The notes beneath the pieces were generated by a model. That model saw nothing but the letters and a program-made list of their open reading frames with translations. It ran no database searches and was not told the DNA's origin. 64,000 nt of DNA from Kriegella sp965368185 (GTDB lineage Bacteria > Bacteroidota > Bacteroidia > Flavobacteriales > Flavobacteriaceae). The first letter of the stretch is position 1, and each line of letters opens with the position of its first letter. This document shows positions 17,566-26,466 of the stretch, piece by piece. Made by a program: the position numbers and the translations under genes. Where the stretch lies: the NCBI GenBank assembly GCA_965368185.1, contig CBDULZ010000002.1, forward strand, positions 65,613 through 129,612, read 5' to 3'.

Positions 17566-18573
17566 TTAGAATTTCACGGTTGCCTTTATAACGCCTGTTT
17601 CAGGTTTGGTCCAACTATCGAAATTTGCTATCATATCGGTAAAAGGAACATTGTGTGTTACAAAAGAATCTGTAGGAAATTGTTTAATAACATTGATAAC
17701 ATGTTCAAAATCTTCTGTTGTAGCATTCCGGCTACACATGATCGTAGTTTCCTTGGCATGAATGGCCGGATGGGTGAACGTTAGCTCTCCCTTTGAAAGG
17801 CCAACAAGTATATATCGTCCACCATGGGCCATATAATCGGTGCCCGTTTCCAACGCTCCTTTGAATCCGGTGGCATCGAAGACCGCTGTGGCCATATCAC
17901 CACTGGTTATTTCTTTGATCCGCGTTACGGGGTCGGCCGTTACATTAACGGTATAATCGGCACCGATCTCATTTTTCGCGTACGCCAAACGACCATCGTT
18001 AACATCCATCGCTATAACGGTCGCTCCGGCGATCTGCGCCAGTTTTATAATTCCTATTCCGATGGGTCCGCAACCGACAACGACAACGGTCTCTCCTTTT
18101 TGCACTCCAGCTCGGCGTATTGCGTGTGCCCCAATAGCCAATGGTTCGACAATAGCCATTTCATTGTCGGTCAGTTGATTTGCCGGTAGTAAAATGTCAG
18201 TGGGAACGGTAATTTGCTCCTGCATGCCTCCATCGGTATGTATGCCCAAAACGGCAATATTTGTACAGCAATTGGTTTTGCCTTTACGACATGCAACACA
18301 GGTGCCGCAGCTGAGATATGGCATGACCACAACATTGTCTCCGGCCTTTATGCCCTGTTCGTTGTCATCGATCTCTAGTACTTCACAGGCCAATTCATGA
18401 CCCAATATTCTCGGATAAGTGAAAAAAGCTTGGTTACCAGAGTAGGCGTGGAGGTCAGTACCGCAGATACCTACTTTGTTGACTTTTAAAAGAGCTTCGT
18501 TGTTTTTCCTTGCTGGAGCATCCTTTTCTTTAATTAGAAAGGTTCCCGGTTCTTCACATACGATATACTTCAT
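17566..18573 (-). CDS. Zinc alcohol dehydrogenase, L-galactonate-5-dehydrogenase-like
   Basis: 335 residues, medium-chain zinc dehydrogenase. Catalytic zinc ligands C37, H59 and E60 and the structural zinc cysteines C89, C92, C95 and C103 are all present; the NAD site reads GCGPIGIG. GICGTDLHAYSGNQAFF, GRTNCC-like KGKTNCC and ETTIMCSRNAT match E. coli YjjN (LgoD), which oxidises L-galactonate to D-tagaturonate. It is the first gene of the operon with the SDR (122 bases on) and FucP. Together they could take L-galactose to tagaturonate. A sorbitol- or threonine-type substrate is less likely. Confidence 0.82.
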   Translation of the reverse strand: MKYIVCEEPGTFLIKEKDAPARKNNEALLKVNKVGICGTDLHAYSGNQAFFTYPRILGHELACEVLEIDDNEQGIKAGDNVVVMPYLSCGTCVACRKGKTNCCTNIAVLGIHTDGGMQEQITVPTDILLPANQLTDNEMAIVEPLAIGAHAIRRAGVQKGETVVVVGCGPIGIGIIKLAQIAGATVIAMDVNDGRLAYAKNEIGADYTVNVTADPVTRIKEITSGDMATAVFDATGFKGALETGTDYMAHGGRYILVGLSKGELTFTHPAIHAKETTIMCSRNATTEDFEHVINVIKQFPTDSFVTHNVPFTDMIANFDSWTKPETGVIKATVKF

Positions 18574-18589
18574 TATTCTGATTAAAATT

Positions 18590-18597
18590 CAAAGTTA
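18590..18597 (-). promoter_or_regulatory. -7 promoter element for the ADH-SDR-fucP operon
   Basis: On the minus strand the sequence reads TAACTTTG, a match to TAnnTTTG, 17 bases before the ADH start codon. No TTG stands at the ideal -33 distance. Transcription from it would give a very short leader. Confidence 0.45.
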
Positions 18598-18870
18598 AAA
18601 ACGAGCCTCATTTTTTGGTGCGCCCTAAATTATAAAAAAACTAACGTAACCATACATCTTTATTAGCACTATCTGTTATTTATCTTATGTATTTATTCCG
18701 ATAAATTAGACAGATGTGAATAATAGGAAGTGCAGGCGTGTTTTTAGAAAGGCTTTCGTTAGGTGCCTTTATTGATTAAATATTGTGCGAAGTTCTTGAT
18801 TTGACAATGGTTTGTAGGGAACAAATGGGGAAATTGATGCAACAGATGGTTTGGTGGGATGTTATAGGAT
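18598..18870. other. Intergenic stretch between ADH operon and small membrane gene
   Basis: AT-rich DNA without a coding frame of any quality on either strand. It should contain control sequences for the minus-strand ADH operon, but apart from the -7 element next to it I see no clear operator. Confidence 0.4.
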
Positions 18871-18906
18871 AAAAAAAAGGACTCTTTAGAAAATAAAGAA
18901 TCCTTT
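18871..18906 (-). terminator. Terminator after the small membrane-protein gene
   Basis: AAAGGA-C-TCTTTA (18876-18888) pairs with TAAAGA-A-TCCTTT (18894-18906), one mismatch, and on the minus strand is followed by a run of T (18878-18871). It lies 75 bases beyond the stop codon of the 42-residue gene. Confidence 0.7.
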
Positions 18907-18980
18907 TGGATATTGTTGATTCAATTTCCAAATTGTGAATGTTCCTTTGGTCTTGAAAGATGACCTTGATTCGTTGTATG

Positions 18981-19109
18981 TTAAAGGACACCAATACCGG
19001 CCAAAATGAGACCGATAACTACCGATAACAATATGCCTACCAAAATCACGACCATAATGGTTAGAAACCCATTTAACATCCTTGTGCCAAAAGTTAGTTC
19101 GTTTTCCAT
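18981..19109 (-). CDS. Small single-pass membrane protein, 42 residues
   Basis: A short frame on the minus strand (ATG at 19109, TAA at 18983-18981) encodes MENELTFGTRMLNGF followed by an almost unbroken hydrophobic stretch of about 27 residues (VVILVGILLSVVIGLILAG). It is thus a polar N-terminus plus one membrane helix with glycines that could pack against a partner. A terminator stands just after it. It lies 140 bases downstream of the sugar-porter gene's stop side and is divergent in distance from the ADH operon. I do not recognise a family; an accessory peptide of a transporter is one idea. Confidence 0.6.
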   Translation of the reverse strand: MENELTFGTRMLNGFLTIMVVILVGILLSVVIGLILAGIGVL

Positions 19110-19249
19110 GATCTTAATGTTTACCACAATTTATGAAAAATTTACGTAAACTATGTCTTTCTGTTCCAGTATTTTACTGTGTTGTAATGGTTTAGTGTGT
19201 TTGTTCGGTAAATTGTCAATTAATTCGTTGAATCGAAAGGAGGCATGGC

Positions 19250-20605
19250 CTAGTTCTTTGCAGATTTCCCGCTCAACCTACTGCTAAGTTCTTCCAGCGA
19301 TACACCTTTGGTCTCCGGCATCATGAAAAGCACAAAAAGCAATTGCAAAACCATCATAAAGGCGAAAAAGATAAATATCGGCCAAGGATTGTCTTTGAAA
19401 ATACCATTTTCCGCATCTAAGAAAATAGGCGTGATCAAGGTGATGATTGCTGCAAATACCCAATGTGTTCCAGTACCCCATGATTGGCCATAGGCACGTA
19501 CCTTATTCGGGAATATCTCTGAAATAAACACCCAAATCACAGCACCTTGCCCTACCGCATGCGAAGCGATGAATAGTAGCACGAAAGTAAGAAGTAAAGC
19601 GGAGCTGGCCCCTGAATAGAAGCACCATCCAACCATACTGAGGCTAATGATGTAGCCAAAAGAACCAATTTTCATGAGTTGTTTTCTTCCTAACCGATCA
19701 ATCAACCATACACCAACAAAGGTGAAAATCAGATTCACAATACCAATAGATATCGAACTGAATAGCGATTCTTGTGCCGCAAGGCCAGCACGTTCAAGAA
19801 TTTCGGGTGCGTAGTACAAGATAAAATTAATACCCGATAGCTGGTTGAAAAAGGCAATTAAAAAGGCTAGTACAAGCGGTGTCTTGTAACGTCCCGAAAA
19901 AAGCTTTTCTTTTATGTTGTTCGTCGTTATGCTCTCTTTTATTTCCTGCAATTTGTCAAGAGCTTGATTTTCTTCATAGATCAATTTCAAGGTGGCAAGG
20001 GCGCCTTCATTATCTCCCTTTGCAATGGCCAGCCATCGTGGACTGTTGGGTATACTCAAAACCATTATCGTATATAAAATAGCTGGAATAGCTTCTACAC
20101 CTAGCATCCAACGCCAGTCACTGCTACCGCCAACACCCTGTAACAAGTAGTTTGAAATGAATGCAATTAATATACCCAATACTAAATTAAATTGGTAAAG
20201 TGCACCAAGCTTTCCTCTATTTTCCGGGGAAGAAATTTCAGATATATAAATAGGGGCTGCGACTGATGAGGCGCCAACACCTAAACCACCAATAAATCTA
20301 AAAAACGAAAACATATAAGGGTCTGTAGCTATTCCTGAGCCAATTGCTGAAGCAGCGTAAAGGATGCCAATCCAAAATAAGGTCTTTTTCCTTCCAAATC
20401 GATCACAAGGTATTCCGCCAAAAAGAGAGCCTACTACCGTTCCCCAGAGAGCCATAGACATAATGAATGTACCGTGAAACCAAGGTGTGGTATCCCAAAG
20501 TTCTTTTATTGGTAGATTGGCGCCACTGATGACAACAGTATCAAATCCGAATAAAAAACCTGAGAGTGCAGCCGTGAGCGATATTCGAAAAAGTTTTGGG
20601 TTCAT
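19250..20605 (-). CDS. Sugar-porter family MFS transporter
   Basis: 451 residues, about 12 membrane helices. Sugar-porter signatures are all present: DRFGRKKTLFW after helix 2, RFIGGLGVGASS and the SPENRGKLGALYQ motif between helices 4 and 6, IPNSPRWLA (a variant of PESPRWL) before the central loop, DRLGRKQLM and the C-terminal PETKG. It imports a monosaccharide, probably by proton symport; the sugar cannot be read from the sequence. It is transcribed in the same direction as the FucP operon but separated from it by a terminator, so probably as its own unit. Confidence 0.9.
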   Translation of the reverse strand: MNPKLFRISLTAALSGFLFGFDTVVISGANLPIKELWDTTPWFHGTFIMSMALWGTVVGSLFGGIPCDRFGRKKTLFWIGILYAASAIGSGIATDPYMFSFFRFIGGLGVGASSVAAPIYISEISSPENRGKLGALYQFNLVLGILIAFISNYLLQGVGGSSDWRWMLGVEAIPAILYTIMVLSIPNSPRWLAIAKGDNEGALATLKLIYEENQALDKLQEIKESITTNNIKEKLFSGRYKTPLVLAFLIAFFNQLSGINFILYYAPEILERAGLAAQESLFSSISIGIVNLIFTFVGVWLIDRLGRKQLMKIGSFGYIISLSMVGWCFYSGASSALLLTFVLLFIASHAVGQGAVIWVFISEIFPNKVRAYGQSWGTGTHWVFAAIITLITPIFLDAENGIFKDNPWPIFIFFAFMMVLQLLFVLFMMPETKGVSLEELSSRLSGKSAKN

Positions 20606-20757
20606 GCGTTTGGGTTTACGGTTTTGGTAAAACTAACAAAAAAATGCACAGTAAAATAAAAGATTGCCAATGTCGCGGAAATCGGAATGATTATGCCAAT
20701 TGTAAAAAATCTAAAACGTGGTCAAGAAGCGATTTTGAAATTTCTCCTTTTTTCAAT

Positions 20758-21996
20758 CTATTTTAATACACTTTGTATATAAGCCATGATCTGAATACTG
20801 GCTCCCTTATTTTTTGCGATGTAGGCTGCATTTATCGCGCCTGTTTTTTTTCGGTACTCCGTGTTATCAAGTAGTTTTTTTAGAAGTTCACCAAAGGTCC
20901 AATTATCGGTAACGGTGAGAATGCCTTTTTGAGCCACCAATTCCTCGGCCTCTTTAAATCCCTTATATTGAGGCCCAATAATTACGGGAATTCCGAATAC
21001 GGCAGGTTCCAGGGTATTGTGCAATCCGGTAGCAAAACCACCACCCACATAGGCGATATCTGCATAGCTATAAATTTTGGTCAAAAGACCTATGGTGTCA
21101 ACGATGAGCACATCATAATCGCCCAAGGTGCTTTCGTCCATTTTGGAATAAAGCACTTTTTTCTTCGATATGGCCCCCGTCAGTCCAAGAATTTTATCTG
21201 TTTTGAGGGTGTGCGGTGCTAGTACATATTTGAAATTTTTGGGTGAGTTATTGATGTAGTCTATAAGTATGGCCTCGTCTTCGGGCCAAGTGCTTCCTGC
21301 GACAAAACACAAGCGGTCTTTTTTGAACTGATCCATAAACGACAACGAATTATCGCGATTAAGAATTTCGGAAACACGATCGAGCCTTGTATCCCCGCTT
21401 ACCGATACATTGGTTATTTTAATTGATTTCAGCAGCTGTTTAGACTTTTCGTCTTGAACAAAAAAATGGTCGAAAACACGTAATGCATTACGCATAAAGC
21501 CACCATACCCTTTGAAATAAATTTGCTTTTCCCTGAAGATAGCCGAAATCAAAAATGTCGGAACTTGCTTTTTTCGTAACTCCCTAAGGTAGTTGGGCCA
21601 AATCTCATATTTAACAAAAATAACAAGTTTGGGGTTAACGAGGGAGACGAACTTACGGGCATTTTTAATCGTATCCAGCGGCAGGTAGGTAACCACATCT
21701 GCATCTGGTGTGTTCTTTTTCACCTCAAAGCCAGAGGGTGAAAAAAAAGTAACCAAAACTTTAAAGGATGGATATTCCTGTTTTATTTTTTTGAGTATTG
21801 GGAGGCCTTGTTCAAATTCTCCAAGGGAAGCCACATGCATCCAAATTACTTGGTCATCTTTTGCGAAGGCGTCTTTTAATTTGGGAAAGGTTCTTCTTCT
21901 TCCATTTACAAAAAGCTTGATTTTATTGCTGAAAAAGGCAATAAATATGAGTAGGGCCCAAGAAATACGTACTATAAGATCGTATATAAAATGCAC
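20758..21996 (-). CDS. waaA: 3-deoxy-D-manno-octulosonic acid (Kdo) transferase
   Basis: 412 residues. A single N-terminal membrane anchor is followed by the WaaA glycosyltransferase fold: MHVASLGEFEQGLPI (equivalent of the catalytic glutamate region), KYEIWPNYL, GSTWPEDEAILI, and the C-terminal YVGGGFATGLHNTLEPA donor-binding motif. It transfers Kdo from CMP-Kdo to lipid A precursors at the inner face of the cytoplasmic membrane. Divergent from the sugar aminotransferase gene by 91 bases. Length and motifs are normal. Confidence 0.93.
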   Translation of the reverse strand: MHFIYDLIVRISWALLIFIAFFSNKIKLFVNGRRRTFPKLKDAFAKDDQVIWMHVASLGEFEQGLPILKKIKQEYPSFKVLVTFFSPSGFEVKKNTPDADVVTYLPLDTIKNARKFVSLVNPKLVIFVKYEIWPNYLRELRKKQVPTFLISAIFREKQIYFKGYGGFMRNALRVFDHFFVQDEKSKQLLKSIKITNVSVSGDTRLDRVSEILNRDNSLSFMDQFKKDRLCFVAGSTWPEDEAILIDYINNSPKNFKYVLAPHTLKTDKILGLTGAISKKKVLYSKMDESTLGDYDVLIVDTIGLLTKIYSYADIAYVGGGFATGLHNTLEPAVFGIPVIIGPQYKGFKEAEELVAQKGILTVTDNWTFGELLKKLLDNTEYRKKTGAINAAYIAKNKGASIQIMAYIQSVLK

Positions 21997-22056
21997 TGTG
22001 AAATTCTTTGGGGCTAAATTACACTTCTTTCGACAATATCATTGATAGGCATTTTG

Positions 22057-22064
22057 TATTTTTG
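22057..22064 (+). promoter_or_regulatory. -7 element upstream of the aminotransferase gene
   Basis: TATTTTTG matches TAnnTTTG and stands 23 bases before the ATG at 22088. No TTG is found 17-23 bases upstream, so only the -7 half is supported. Confidence 0.4.
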
Positions 22065-22087
22065 CCGGGGCATTCTAATTCCTAGTT

Positions 22088-23242
22088 ATGAAGAAAATTC
22101 AAATGGTAGACCTTAAGGGGCAGTACCAACGTATTCAGGAACAAGTTAATTCGGCTATTTCGGGGGTTTTGGAGAGTTCGGCATTTATCAATGGGCCTGA
22201 AGTACATTCTTTTCAGGCAGAACTTGAAAGCTATTTAGATATCGCTCATGTCATTCCATGTGCCAACGGTACCGATGCCCTTCAGATTGCCATGATGGGA
22301 TTGGATCTTCAGCCGGGCGATGAGGTTATTACAGCCGATTTTACTTTTGCAGCGACCGTTGAGGTCATTGCGCTATTACAATTGACACCGGTATTGGTCG
22401 ATGTAGATCCAGATACTTTTAATATTGATATAAAAGCTATTGAAAAGGCCATTACACCAAAAACCAAAGCCATCGTTCCCGTACATCTTTTCGGTCAATG
22501 TGCCGATATGGATGCCATTCTTGAGCTCGCCCAAAAGCATGACCTGTACGTAATTGAAGACAATGCCCAGGCCATTGGTGCGGATTATGTTTCTAAGAAT
22601 GGTACGAAACGAAAAGCGGGATCTTTGGGGCATGTAAGTGCCACATCGTTTTTTCCATCTAAAAACTTAGGATGTTACGGTGACGGAGGAGCGATTTTTA
22701 CGAACGATGCCGAATTGGCCCATACGCTAAGAGGAATTGTAAATCATGGGATGTACGAACGGTATCACCATGATGTGGTCGGTGTAAATTCACGATTGGA
22801 TTCTATACAAGCGGCAGTTTTGCGTGCCAAATTACCTAATTTAGACGCGTACAACGCAGCTAGGAGGGAAGCCGCTAGAAAATATTCCAAAGCTTTTGAG
22901 TCGCAAGAGCACATTGTAGTGCCAAAAACAATCTGCGAAAGCGACGGAATCTGTGAAGCCTGCAATTGTCATGTTTTCCATCAATATACCCTACGAATTA
23001 CCAACGGCAAACGCGATGCTTTGGTACAACGTCTTGGAGAAGTTGGGGTGCCCTGTGGTGTGTATTATCCTATCCCGTTACATAAACAAAAGGCTTACGC
23101 CGACGAACGATATAATGAAGTCGATTTTATTGTTACCAATCAGTTGGTGAAAGAAGTGATTTCCCTACCCATGCATACCGAATTGGATGATGAGCAAATC
23201 GCGTATATTACTAGCACTGTGATTGAATTTGTAAATAAATAA
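22088..23242 (+). CDS. DegT/DnrJ/EryC1/StrS family sugar aminotransferase
   Basis: 384 residues, type I fold PLP enzyme. The PLP lysine is K192 in SFFPSKNLGCYGDGGA; CANGTDALQIAM, HLFGQCADMD and EDNAQAIGA are typical of enzymes that aminate nucleotide-linked keto-sugars. A C-terminal cysteine-containing insert (ICEACNCHVFHQY) occurs before the substrate loop. It likely works in making an amino sugar for lipopolysaccharide or capsule; galE follows 33 bases later, and waaA lies upstream, supporting an envelope-glycan role. The precise sugar nucleotide is not determined. Confidence 0.88.
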   Translation: MKKIQMVDLKGQYQRIQEQVNSAISGVLESSAFINGPEVHSFQAELESYLDIAHVIPCANGTDALQIAMMGLDLQPGDEVITADFTFAATVEVIALLQLTPVLVDVDPDTFNIDIKAIEKAITPKTKAIVPVHLFGQCADMDAILELAQKHDLYVIEDNAQAIGADYVSKNGTKRKAGSLGHVSATSFFPSKNLGCYGDGGAIFTNDAELAHTLRGIVNHGMYERYHHDVVGVNSRLDSIQAAVLRAKLPNLDAYNAARREAARKYSKAFESQEHIVVPKTICESDGICEACNCHVFHQYTLRITNGKRDALVQRLGEVGVPCGVYYPIPLHKQKAYADERYNEVDFIVTNQLVKEVISLPMHTELDDEQIAYITSTVIEFVNK

Positions 23243-23275
23243 ACGGCCAATCCATAAAATTAAACTAAATAAAAA

Positions 23276-24292
23276 ATGAAAATACTTGTAACAGGAGGAC
23301 TCGGATTTATAGGTTCGCACACTGTTGTCGAACTTCAAAATGAAGGCTTCGAGGTGGTCATTATCGATGACTGCTCCAATTCTACTGAAAATGTATTGGA
23401 CGGCATTGTGGCCATTACTGGAAAAAAGCCCCTGTTCGAAAAGTTGGACCTAAAGGAAAAGTCGAAGGTCGAGGATTTTTTTAGAAGACATGACGATGTT
23501 GTGGGAGTTATTCATTTTGCTGCATCAAAAGCCGTAGGAGAAAGTGTTGAAAAACCGCTTTTGTACTATGAGAACAACATTGGTACATTGGTATATCTAC
23601 TCAAAGAACTTTCGAAAAAGAACGATGCCAGTTTTATTTTTAGTTCTTCTTGCACGGTCTATGGCCAGGCCGATCAGATGCCTATAACGGAAGATGCTCC
23701 GGTAAAACCGGCGGAATCGCCTTATGGGAATACCAAACAAATGGGAGAGGAGATTATTGAAGATACCTGTAAAGTGACACCGAATCTTAATGCGATTGCA
23801 CTTCGTTATTTTAATCCCATGGGTGCGCACCCGAGTACCGAAATTGGGGAATTGCCTATTGGCGTGCCTCAGAATTTAGTACCTTTTATAACACAGACCG
23901 GGGCCGGACTGAGAGACCAACTTTCGGTTTTTGGCGACGATTATCCTACTGAAGATGGCACTTGTGTTCGTGACTATATATATGTGGTAGACCTGGCAAA
24001 GGCCCATGTGATTGCCTTAAAAAGATTGTTAGAAAAAAAGAATTCCAATAATTATGAGGTCTTCAACGTAGGTACTGGTAAGGGGAGCAGTGTTTTGGAG
24101 GTGATTCAAAGTTTTGAAAAAGTTTCAGGAAAGAAATTGAATTATAAAATCGTTGACCGGCGCCCCGGTGATATAACTACGGCCTATGCCGATACGACAA
24201 AGGCCAATAATGTTTTAGGTTGGAAGTCAGCTTATTCTTTAGATGAGGCTATGAAATCTGCTTGGGACTGGGAGCAGAAGATTCGAAGTTAG
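23276..24292 (+). CDS. galE: UDP-glucose 4-epimerase
   Basis: 338 residues. The NAD-binding GGLGFIGS loop, FAASKAVGESVEKPL, the SSSCTVYG segment with the catalytic serine/threonine region, and Y150-x3-K154 in SPYGNTKQ are diagnostic, with a C-terminal NVGTGKGSSVLEV and RRPGDITTAYAD as in all GalE enzymes. It interconverts UDP-glucose and UDP-galactose, linking galactose use and envelope sugar synthesis. Same direction and 33 bases after the aminotransferase gene, so probably one operon. Confidence 0.95.
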   Translation: MKILVTGGLGFIGSHTVVELQNEGFEVVIIDDCSNSTENVLDGIVAITGKKPLFEKLDLKEKSKVEDFFRRHDDVVGVIHFAASKAVGESVEKPLLYYENNIGTLVYLLKELSKKNDASFIFSSSCTVYGQADQMPITEDAPVKPAESPYGNTKQMGEEIIEDTCKVTPNLNAIALRYFNPMGAHPSTEIGELPIGVPQNLVPFITQTGAGLRDQLSVFGDDYPTEDGTCVRDYIYVVDLAKAHVIALKRLLEKKNSNNYEVFNVGTGKGSSVLEVIQSFEKVSGKKLNYKIVDRRPGDITTAYADTTKANNVLGWKSAYSLDEAMKSAWDWEQKIRS

Positions 24293-24418
24293 ATTGGTGT
24301 GGTCAATATTCGAAATTAAGCACAAGACACAAGAAGGTTTCGTTGGGTTATTTCATTCGGTCGGAATATTAAAGATTTTCGGAATAAACCAATCGCCCAA
24401 AATTTTCGTAAATAGGGT

Positions 24419-24778
24419 ATGGTTTTGAATTTTTCGAATAGCACAGACCTTCTTCAGAGTGCAACAGAAAACAAGTTGTATTCTAAAATGGTGGCCCAAC
24501 TGGAAAAAGATTTTGGTCTCGCCAATATACCTATTGAGCTTTCTTTGAATATTTTGCCTAAAGACCTCAAAACCCTGCTTCATGAAAAAGTCTATGTGCT
24601 TATTCTAGAAAAGTTTCCCGATTATCTCAACCTTTTATATATCGTAGATGTTCCTGAAAAATCCTTTAAGGATATTGAAGTCACCGATGTTGTCGAAATA
24701 GCCGAGCAGGTTTCCTTCCTAATTTTAAAAAGGGAGTTTCAAAAAGTTTGGTTAAGGCAAAAATATAGTGGTAGCTAA
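24419..24778 (+). CDS. Small hypothetical protein, 119 residues
   Basis: A soluble, mainly helical and acidic/basic mixed protein with no signal peptide or membrane helix. Segments IPIELSLNILPKDLKTLLHEKVYVLILEKFPDYL and EIAEQVSFLILKREFQKVWLRQ suggest a compact helical fold. It follows galE by 126 bases and ends 6 bases before a strong terminator, which supports it being a real gene. I do not recognise the family and assign no function. Confidence 0.65.
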   Translation: MVLNFSNSTDLLQSATENKLYSKMVAQLEKDFGLANIPIELSLNILPKDLKTLLHEKVYVLILEKFPDYLNLLYIVDVPEKSFKDIEVTDVVEIAEQVSFLILKREFQKVWLRQKYSGS

Positions 24779-24784
24779 AACAAT

Positions 24785-24822
24785 AAACCCGCCGTTCGCA
24801 TTGCTATGCGAACGGCGGGTTT
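24785..24822. terminator. Strong bidirectional terminator hairpin
   Basis: A perfect 17-base stem (24785-24801 with 24806-24822) with core CCCGCCGTTCGCAT around a TGCT loop. It is flanked by AAA on the left and TTT on the right, so it can serve both the 119-residue gene and the convergent oxidoreductase gene. Confidence 0.9.
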
Positions 24823-24852
24823 CAAAAAACTACTGTAAAGAGTTAAAAAAAT

Positions 24853-26319
24853 CTATACTTCAAAACCCGTTCTGTAAGTTCTACCCACAAACTGATTGGC
24901 CTCTTCAAGATTAGTAATTCGCATATTCTCGCCGTCCCATAACAATTTTTTGCGGGCAAAGAATTCCATTTTTCCTTCGCTATTTTCCCTTCTTAACAGA
25001 TAGCTTCGAATTGCCAGATTACCCATAAGTACCGTTTCCGTCATTGGGCCGGCATAATCGAACGAAGAGGTGAGGCCTTTGTGTTCCGTACTATTAAAGC
25101 CAGCTTTACAGGCATCTACCCATTTGCGTTGATGACCATATTCAGGTTCGTCATTGGGTTCGGTTTCAGGGCCAAAATCGGTAGTACCATCATTAAGATA
25201 TAATTTCGGCATCAATGGCGAACTGTCATTTATATTGGTAGAGATAATTCCCTTCTCCCCGATAATCAATACACCATTGGCACTGTCGTTACCTCCAATA
25301 TCATTGTTTGCAGGAATAATTTCTGGGTGTGAGGGTTTAATGCCTCCGTCACTCCATGTCATTTCAATCGGCGATTTGCTTTTTTCCGTTGCTCCAAAAT
25401 GCAGCGTGATAAATGATGAAGCAGGGCATCCTTCAGGGTGGTAATCCGCATTCCACATGCCGGAGTATACAGCTCCTACACTACATTCTGCATCGGTGGG
25501 GTATTTTAAGCCCAATGTACGGAAAGGTATATCGATCAAGTGGCAACCTACATCGCCAAGTGCGCCAGTACCATAATCCCACCAGCCTCTCCAACTAAAA
25601 GGATGTAAATTGGGAGTATATGGTTTTTGTTCCGCGGGCCCTAGCCATAGGTTCCAATCAAGATCCTCAGGTTTTTTGCTCGGGTCAGGTTGTGGCATTG
25701 CCCCACCTTGCGGCCAAACGGGGCGATTTGTCCAGACCTGTACTTTAGAAATCTTGCCAAGCGCATCTGAATCTATCCAGCCTTGAACCATGTTTAATAA
25801 CGGGTTAGAACCACCTTGGTTACCCATTTGACTGACTATTTTGTTGCTTCGCGCCATTTCTGTCAGCATGCGCGCTTCCCGAATGTTGTGGGTCATCGGT
25901 TTTTGAACGTATACATGCTTGCCTCTTTGCATCGCGTACGAAGCGGCAGGTCCATGTACGTGGTCGGGTGTCGAAATTGTTACGGCGTCAATGTCTTTTT
26001 CTTTATCCAACATTTCCCTGTAATCACTGTATAATTTTGCCTTCGGAAAACGCTCGACAGAACGCTTTGCAGAGCCCGAAAAATCAACATCGCAAAGGGC
26101 AGTTACCCTTTCACGGCCATTGACCGATGCATTGGCAATATCACTTGCGCCTTTTCCTCCTGCACCTATAGCTGCCAAATTCAATTGGTCGCTCGGTGCA
26201 ATGTATCCCAGGCCACCAAGAACATGTCTGGGTACAATAAAAATAGAGGAGGCTACAGCGCCCGTTTTAATAAATGACCTGCGAGATGTGGTCGATTTTT
26301 TTGTTTTCTCGTCTTTCAT
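24853..26319 (-). CDS. Tat-exported Gfo/Idh/MocA family oxidoreductase
   Basis: 488 residues from the ATG at 26319; a start 63 bases upstream would put a non-signal tail before the Tat motif and was rejected. The N-terminus has SRRSFIK (R13-R14) and a hydrophobic segment, so the folded NAD(P)-containing enzyme is exported. NAD-binding AAIGAGGKG and the VYVQKP motif (usually EKP) mark the family; GWWDYGTGALGDVGCHL is typical of its periplasmic branch, which includes GH109-like retaining glycosidases. Substrate is a sugar or cyclitol, not determined. Confidence 0.88.
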   Translation of the reverse strand: MKDEKTKKSTTSRRSFIKTGAVASSIFIVPRHVLGGLGYIAPSDQLNLAAIGAGGKGASDIANASVNGRERVTALCDVDFSGSAKRSVERFPKAKLYSDYREMLDKEKDIDAVTISTPDHVHGPAASYAMQRGKHVYVQKPMTHNIREARMLTEMARSNKIVSQMGNQGGSNPLLNMVQGWIDSDALGKISKVQVWTNRPVWPQGGAMPQPDPSKKPEDLDWNLWLGPAEQKPYTPNLHPFSWRGWWDYGTGALGDVGCHLIDIPFRTLGLKYPTDAECSVGAVYSGMWNADYHPEGCPASSFITLHFGATEKSKSPIEMTWSDGGIKPSHPEIIPANNDIGGNDSANGVLIIGEKGIISTNINDSSPLMPKLYLNDGTTDFGPETEPNDEPEYGHQRKWVDACKAGFNSTEHKGLTSSFDYAGPMTETVLMGNLAIRSYLLRRENSEGKMEFFARKKLLWDGENMRITNLEEANQFVGRTYRTGFEV

Positions 26320-26466
26320 GATAGTGAACTGTTTAAGTTGTTGTACAAATTTTTTAAAATTAGTAAAATAAATAGAATGCAAAGGTTAATATTCTATCAT
26401 CTTTTGAATGATATTAATAGTCGTGTCAGTTGAGGGGCCGAACTTTAGCATTTCAGGCTTATAAAA

